Source: Glossina fuscipes
Lineage: Eukaryota; Arthropoda; Insecta; Diptera; Glossinidae
Direction: 5' to 3'
Length of the DNA: 64,000 bases
Assembly: GCF_014805625.2 (NCBI RefSeq)
Contig: NW_023998415.1
Location: forward strand, 2,552,273-2,616,272
The notes under the pieces were generated by a model. It was not told where the DNA came from, searched no databases, and saw only the letters and a list, made by a program, of their open reading frames with translations. Positions 60,480 through 64,000 of the stretch are shown here, piece after piece (position 1 is the stretch's first letter; each line of letters starts with the position of its first letter). Both the position numbers and the translations under genes were made by a program.

Positions 60480-63118
60480 TTGAAGCTTGGGTTTTACTTT
60501 CGCTACGTGCAATTAAAGCTGTGTAGTGTAGAGCACAAGGACTGCTACTATACTACTCTGTAGAATGCCTGAATTAATTTGACAAACCTCTGATATAAGC
60601 AGTGCTGGCTTCACGTCCAAGTACACTGCTCAACAACACTGTTTATTTTTTAGCGCAGTGCTCACTTCTTTATTATTCAGGCGTACTATGTTTATGACTA
60701 AACCCAAATTGATGTTCGGGCGCTCATTTAACATTGGCTGCAATTTTTGAAAGCTTTTCGAAAAGATGGATAAAGGACTTATTGGCCCGTAAGGGCTGTT
60801 GTCATTTTTTGCATTGGCAGATTTATGCGCCCTCATTATTTCAGCGCCTTTCATATATAACATCCTTGTTAGCCACAACTCGTTATTGCTTTAGCGCATC
60901 TCTTGTAGTAACCTGGAGACTTTTTCTTGTTTAATAGGGATATTTCACGTTATACTTTCTTACAGGATATATATTTAATGGGCAAACTCGTTGGTCAAGG
61001 ACTATCAAGAAACATTCCAACTTCTTTTTCGAATTCGTGATTATTGAAAGAAAAAGTCAGATTGTCAATGTTTTGAAAAGGCGAGTATTTTATTAGAATC
61101 TGATTTACATCGCCTATCATTTGTTTATCTTTGCTCGTTGTTTCAAATGTGTTGCAGCATTTCATTTTTATATTTTATTGGGCACAAGTTTCTTAGAGAC
61201 GATGATACCTGCTCGTTTTTAAAATCAAGTGAACGCTTTCTTAGTTCATTTGTAGCTGGATTTACATTAGTTTTATTAGTTGCAGTTCTTATTTTCCTTT
61301 TTATATCTGTAAGATTTCTAATTTCAGCGACACTAGAACCTTATTTCGATTTCCTGATTGCGATTAAACTGGACTGATGAAAATGATGCTTCGGGATCGT
61401 GTTAGCAATGTTTCCTTCAACAGAATTCAGTTCAAGTCCATCATTAAATTGAACCTAGAAGCTTAAATTTTCCTCTAGCCATTACTTAAAATAGTTTATA
61501 TCAGTTTTAGAGGAGGTCAACTTGTTGGTTTTGAGATAAGAAACGCAATCCGCGTCGAGATTAACTATAAGGGGTGAATGGTCAGAACTTAAATCGCCAG
61601 ACTTTAATATGCCGGAGCGGTAGGCGGGAATACCTGAATAAACAGTAAAATCCAGCAGACGCGGGAATTTTCCTGTATCACTTGGCCAGTAGGTGGGCCT
61701 TCCAGTGGAAAGTACGGAAAGTCTGTTTTTCTGCAGGCGGTTGTAAAGTTCCTTGCCCTGAGGATTTTCAAATCTTGAATCTCAGCAGGCTGTTTGCCAT
61801 TAAAATCACCTGTGACGATGAACGTACTCTCTAATCTAAAAAAGCAATTTTCTTAATCATAACACTTGATATATTGTCTTAGAGGAAATAAATTCAGACG
61901 TCAGAATTATTATATTTAATTCCAATTCCAGCTGCTTGGAGATGTGGTCTACTATAGCTGTCCAGAATGATATAATTTAATGAGGATTTGGCCAAAATTG
62001 CTGGCCTACCGTGAATCCTATCATTATAACCATTGTGCCTAAAACAATATCATGTCCGTTAAATTGGAAATAAATTCGATCAGCGACATGAATTTCCGAA
62101 TTTAGAAAAATATAGAGGTGTAAACGTAAATGTATAACATAAATGAATGGTTTGGACGTCCGTTGGCATTTATTTGCTTAGCCTTGAAATTAACATTGTT
62201 GTCATATTAAGGAAATTGGCTAACATAGCTTTAATTCTATCCATCGAGTTGGTAGGAGTTTTTTTTTTTGAGGGCTTTGCCACATGTTCGTTTATTAGGG
62301 AGTTGGTTAATATGAAGAAAAGTGTCGTTTTCATAACTAATTTGTTGCAAAATTACAATCTTGAGGATGATTATTAATTCTATGGTTGCTATGCGAAGCA
62401 AAAGTTTTGTGTTGTTGGTGCTTGAGGTAGATTCCTATATATTTCGCAGCGTTTATAATTGTCCGTAAGATCTTTTAAACAATTAATGCAACGAGCTGGC
62501 GAATTGCTGCCTGTTTTGCACTCCGGGGTAGGGTGATTGAGACCACATTTAACACAATCATTCGGCCGCGTCCAATAGCTCTTGCTGTAGTCCAAAAACA
62601 AGCATCTACGATCTTGTACCATTTTACCAGGTTTCCTGGGAGCTTCGACAGGCATTATAGTGTGTTTAATGTGTCTGACATTAAAAATTTGCTTAGGCAC
62701 CAGATCAATCAATTAAACCTAGGTAGGGGCTTTTTAGTTACTTTATTTCTAATTTTCGTGATGTTGCGCACTTTAGGCGTAGAATGGCACGGCAGACGTC
62801 GAATGGTGGCAAAACTTTTATTACTGCTCTATGCGTATGTTTTTGCTCCAGTTGAAACGTATGAAAACCCATCTTGCACCTACTCAAGTATTTGAGTAGT
62901 TTCCTATAAAAATCTACTCTCAACCATAAGTCTGGCCTGATTATTATATTTAAGGCATTTATAAGTAAACTGATTTTTTGGTACAACATCAGCGATATAC
63001 TATTGATCATTTTATTTATGTCTAATGTATATGGAATGTGTGTTGGCAGCGGTATCGATATTCTTTGGATTTCGTTGTTGTTATTATCAACTTGTTCATT
63101 ATTATTAATAGTTTGCAA
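60480..63118 (-). mobile_element. Decayed but nearly full-length jockey-type LINE
   Basis: On the minus strand, pieces occur in the order of an intact jockey element. Gag (ORF1): KMGFHTFQLEQKHTHRAVIK near 62865, then the block LVPKQIFNVRHIKHTIMPVE and a zinc-knuckle region CVKCGLNHPTPECK ... PARCINCL (62389-62712). Endonuclease: YNDRIHGRPAILAKSSLNYI (about 62030), VTGDFNGK (about 61814) and KSGDLSSDHSPLIVNLD (about 61560-61610). Linker: SSVAEIRNLTDIKRKIRTAT (about 61310). Reverse transcriptase: NSPYGPISPLSIFSKSFQKL (60757-60816), SALKNKQCC-type block and AVYLDVKPA, then SGILQSSIVAVLVLYTTQL near 60520-60570. Frameshifts and stops interrupt every domain and an internal part of the RT appears deleted. 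Poly-A tail and target-site duplication were not identified. Confidence 0.85.
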
Positions 63119-64000
63119 TGCTGGTAATTAGTTGCTGATAGATGGTTGATTAACGTTAATGTTTCACATGCATTTCCTTTTTTCTAGTTTCCGCGATCTG
63201 GGCAAAAGTTGTTTCCAAGTTTTTAAGTTGTTTTCATATATTGACATTATCGTATAATAAATTGCCAACTGCTATTAACTTCATTTTCATCGATTCGCCG
63301 CTAAAAATAGCTTGCACAAAAATAATAAATTGTTTGTTGTGATTAAAATTTCGCATTGTTTGTAGTTAAGGAAGTGTTTTTTCCTTTTATGCAAATTTGC
63401 AGCAACGCGTGAGAGCCCGTTCTTATTTCAAATATTATTCAATTAGATTATTAGAAAACGCAATAACAGTATTATTGATTGTCAACAATGCGCGAAACTG
63501 TAAAAAACACATCTGTACACAACGATTGTTGGAAAACAAATCGATGCTATATTAACGTGAACGGAGAGTTTAGTGTTAATCGGAAATGGATTAGGTTTGT
63601 AATCGGAATATTATAGCTTTCCATGTAAATTTCCTTTTTTTACTATTGCATATGTATACTATATGAATGCTTCGCTTGTTAAATTGATTAACTCTTTTTT
63701 GCTGCATTTTTGAATTTTAATGTCAAAGCATTCAAAACAAATTTCTTTAATATAATAGATAATAACAATGCGAAATTATGAAATTTTTTTTTACCATTGA
63801 AATCATTTGATATTCGCCTGTAAATCTTAATAAAAATTTAGGTAAAATACTTAAAAAAAAAAAAAAAAAGTTTATGAAATTAAATCTAAAAAAATGCCCG
63901 AAGCTTGCTTTCTCAAGGAGAAAGCCATTCAATATCGTGTATTCCATTGATTCACACTACGCGGAAAACGTAGACTCGTTAATCGATTTAGGGGCTCTAT
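63119..64000. other. Non-coding right end of the window
   Basis: AT-rich sequence with a poly-A run at 63853-63869. No gene recognised. Confidence 0.4.

Overview
The window is nuclear DNA of a higher fly (Diptera, most likely Schizophora). It is AT-rich, has many 60-80 bp introns beside larger ones, carries fly-type promoter elements (DRE TATCGATA, E-box CACGTG, TATA plus TCAGTT initiator), and its proteins read as close relatives of Drosophila proteins. I cannot name the species. There are no bacterial features, no CRISPR array and no true tRNA or rRNA gene that I can support.

The left 29 kb is a compact gene block: Sf3b3 (minus, N-terminal part only), a THUMPD1/Tan1 homologue (plus), Pmp34 peroxisomal carrier (minus), Claspin (minus, 6 exons), viriato/NOL12 (plus, 2 exons), double parked/Cdt1 (minus, 3 exons), geminin (plus, 1 exon) and scrawny/USP36 (minus, 4 exons plus a possible alternative first exon). 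I rebuilt exon structures from splice consensus, reading phase and family similarity; every exon chain closes in frame. Several pairs are head-to-head (Sf3b3/THUMPD1, Claspin/vito, dup/geminin) and share short divergent promoter regions.

Functionally this is a dense S-phase and growth neighbourhood. Cdt1 (dup) loads MCM and geminin binds and inhibits Cdt1; they are divergent neighbours here. Claspin is the replication-checkpoint adaptor for Chk1, and a single Chk1-binding motif is visible in it. vito and scny/USP36 are nucleolar growth factors, and THUMPD1 and Sf3b3 act in tRNA modification and splicing. The Claspin/vito interval holds two perfect DREs, one of them touching a perfect CACGTG E-box, plus an E2F-like site.

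From about 29.5 kb to the right edge I find no complete conserved protein gene. The region is repeat-rich: two tRNA-headed SINE-like elements, an old jockey/CR1-type reverse transcriptase remnant (plus), a mariner transposase fragment (minus), a nearly complete but decayed jockey-type LINE (gag, endonuclease and RT pieces in order, minus, 60.5-63.1 kb), and at least eight copies in both orientations of a dispersed family marked by TTTGTCCGTCTGTC-like blocks. Near 50.1 kb there is a textbook TATA-plus-initiator core promoter behind GA-rich microsatellites. I read the right half as intergenic or intronic DNA of one or more large genes whose coding exons lie beyond the window; a possible first coding exon at 29411 fits that view.
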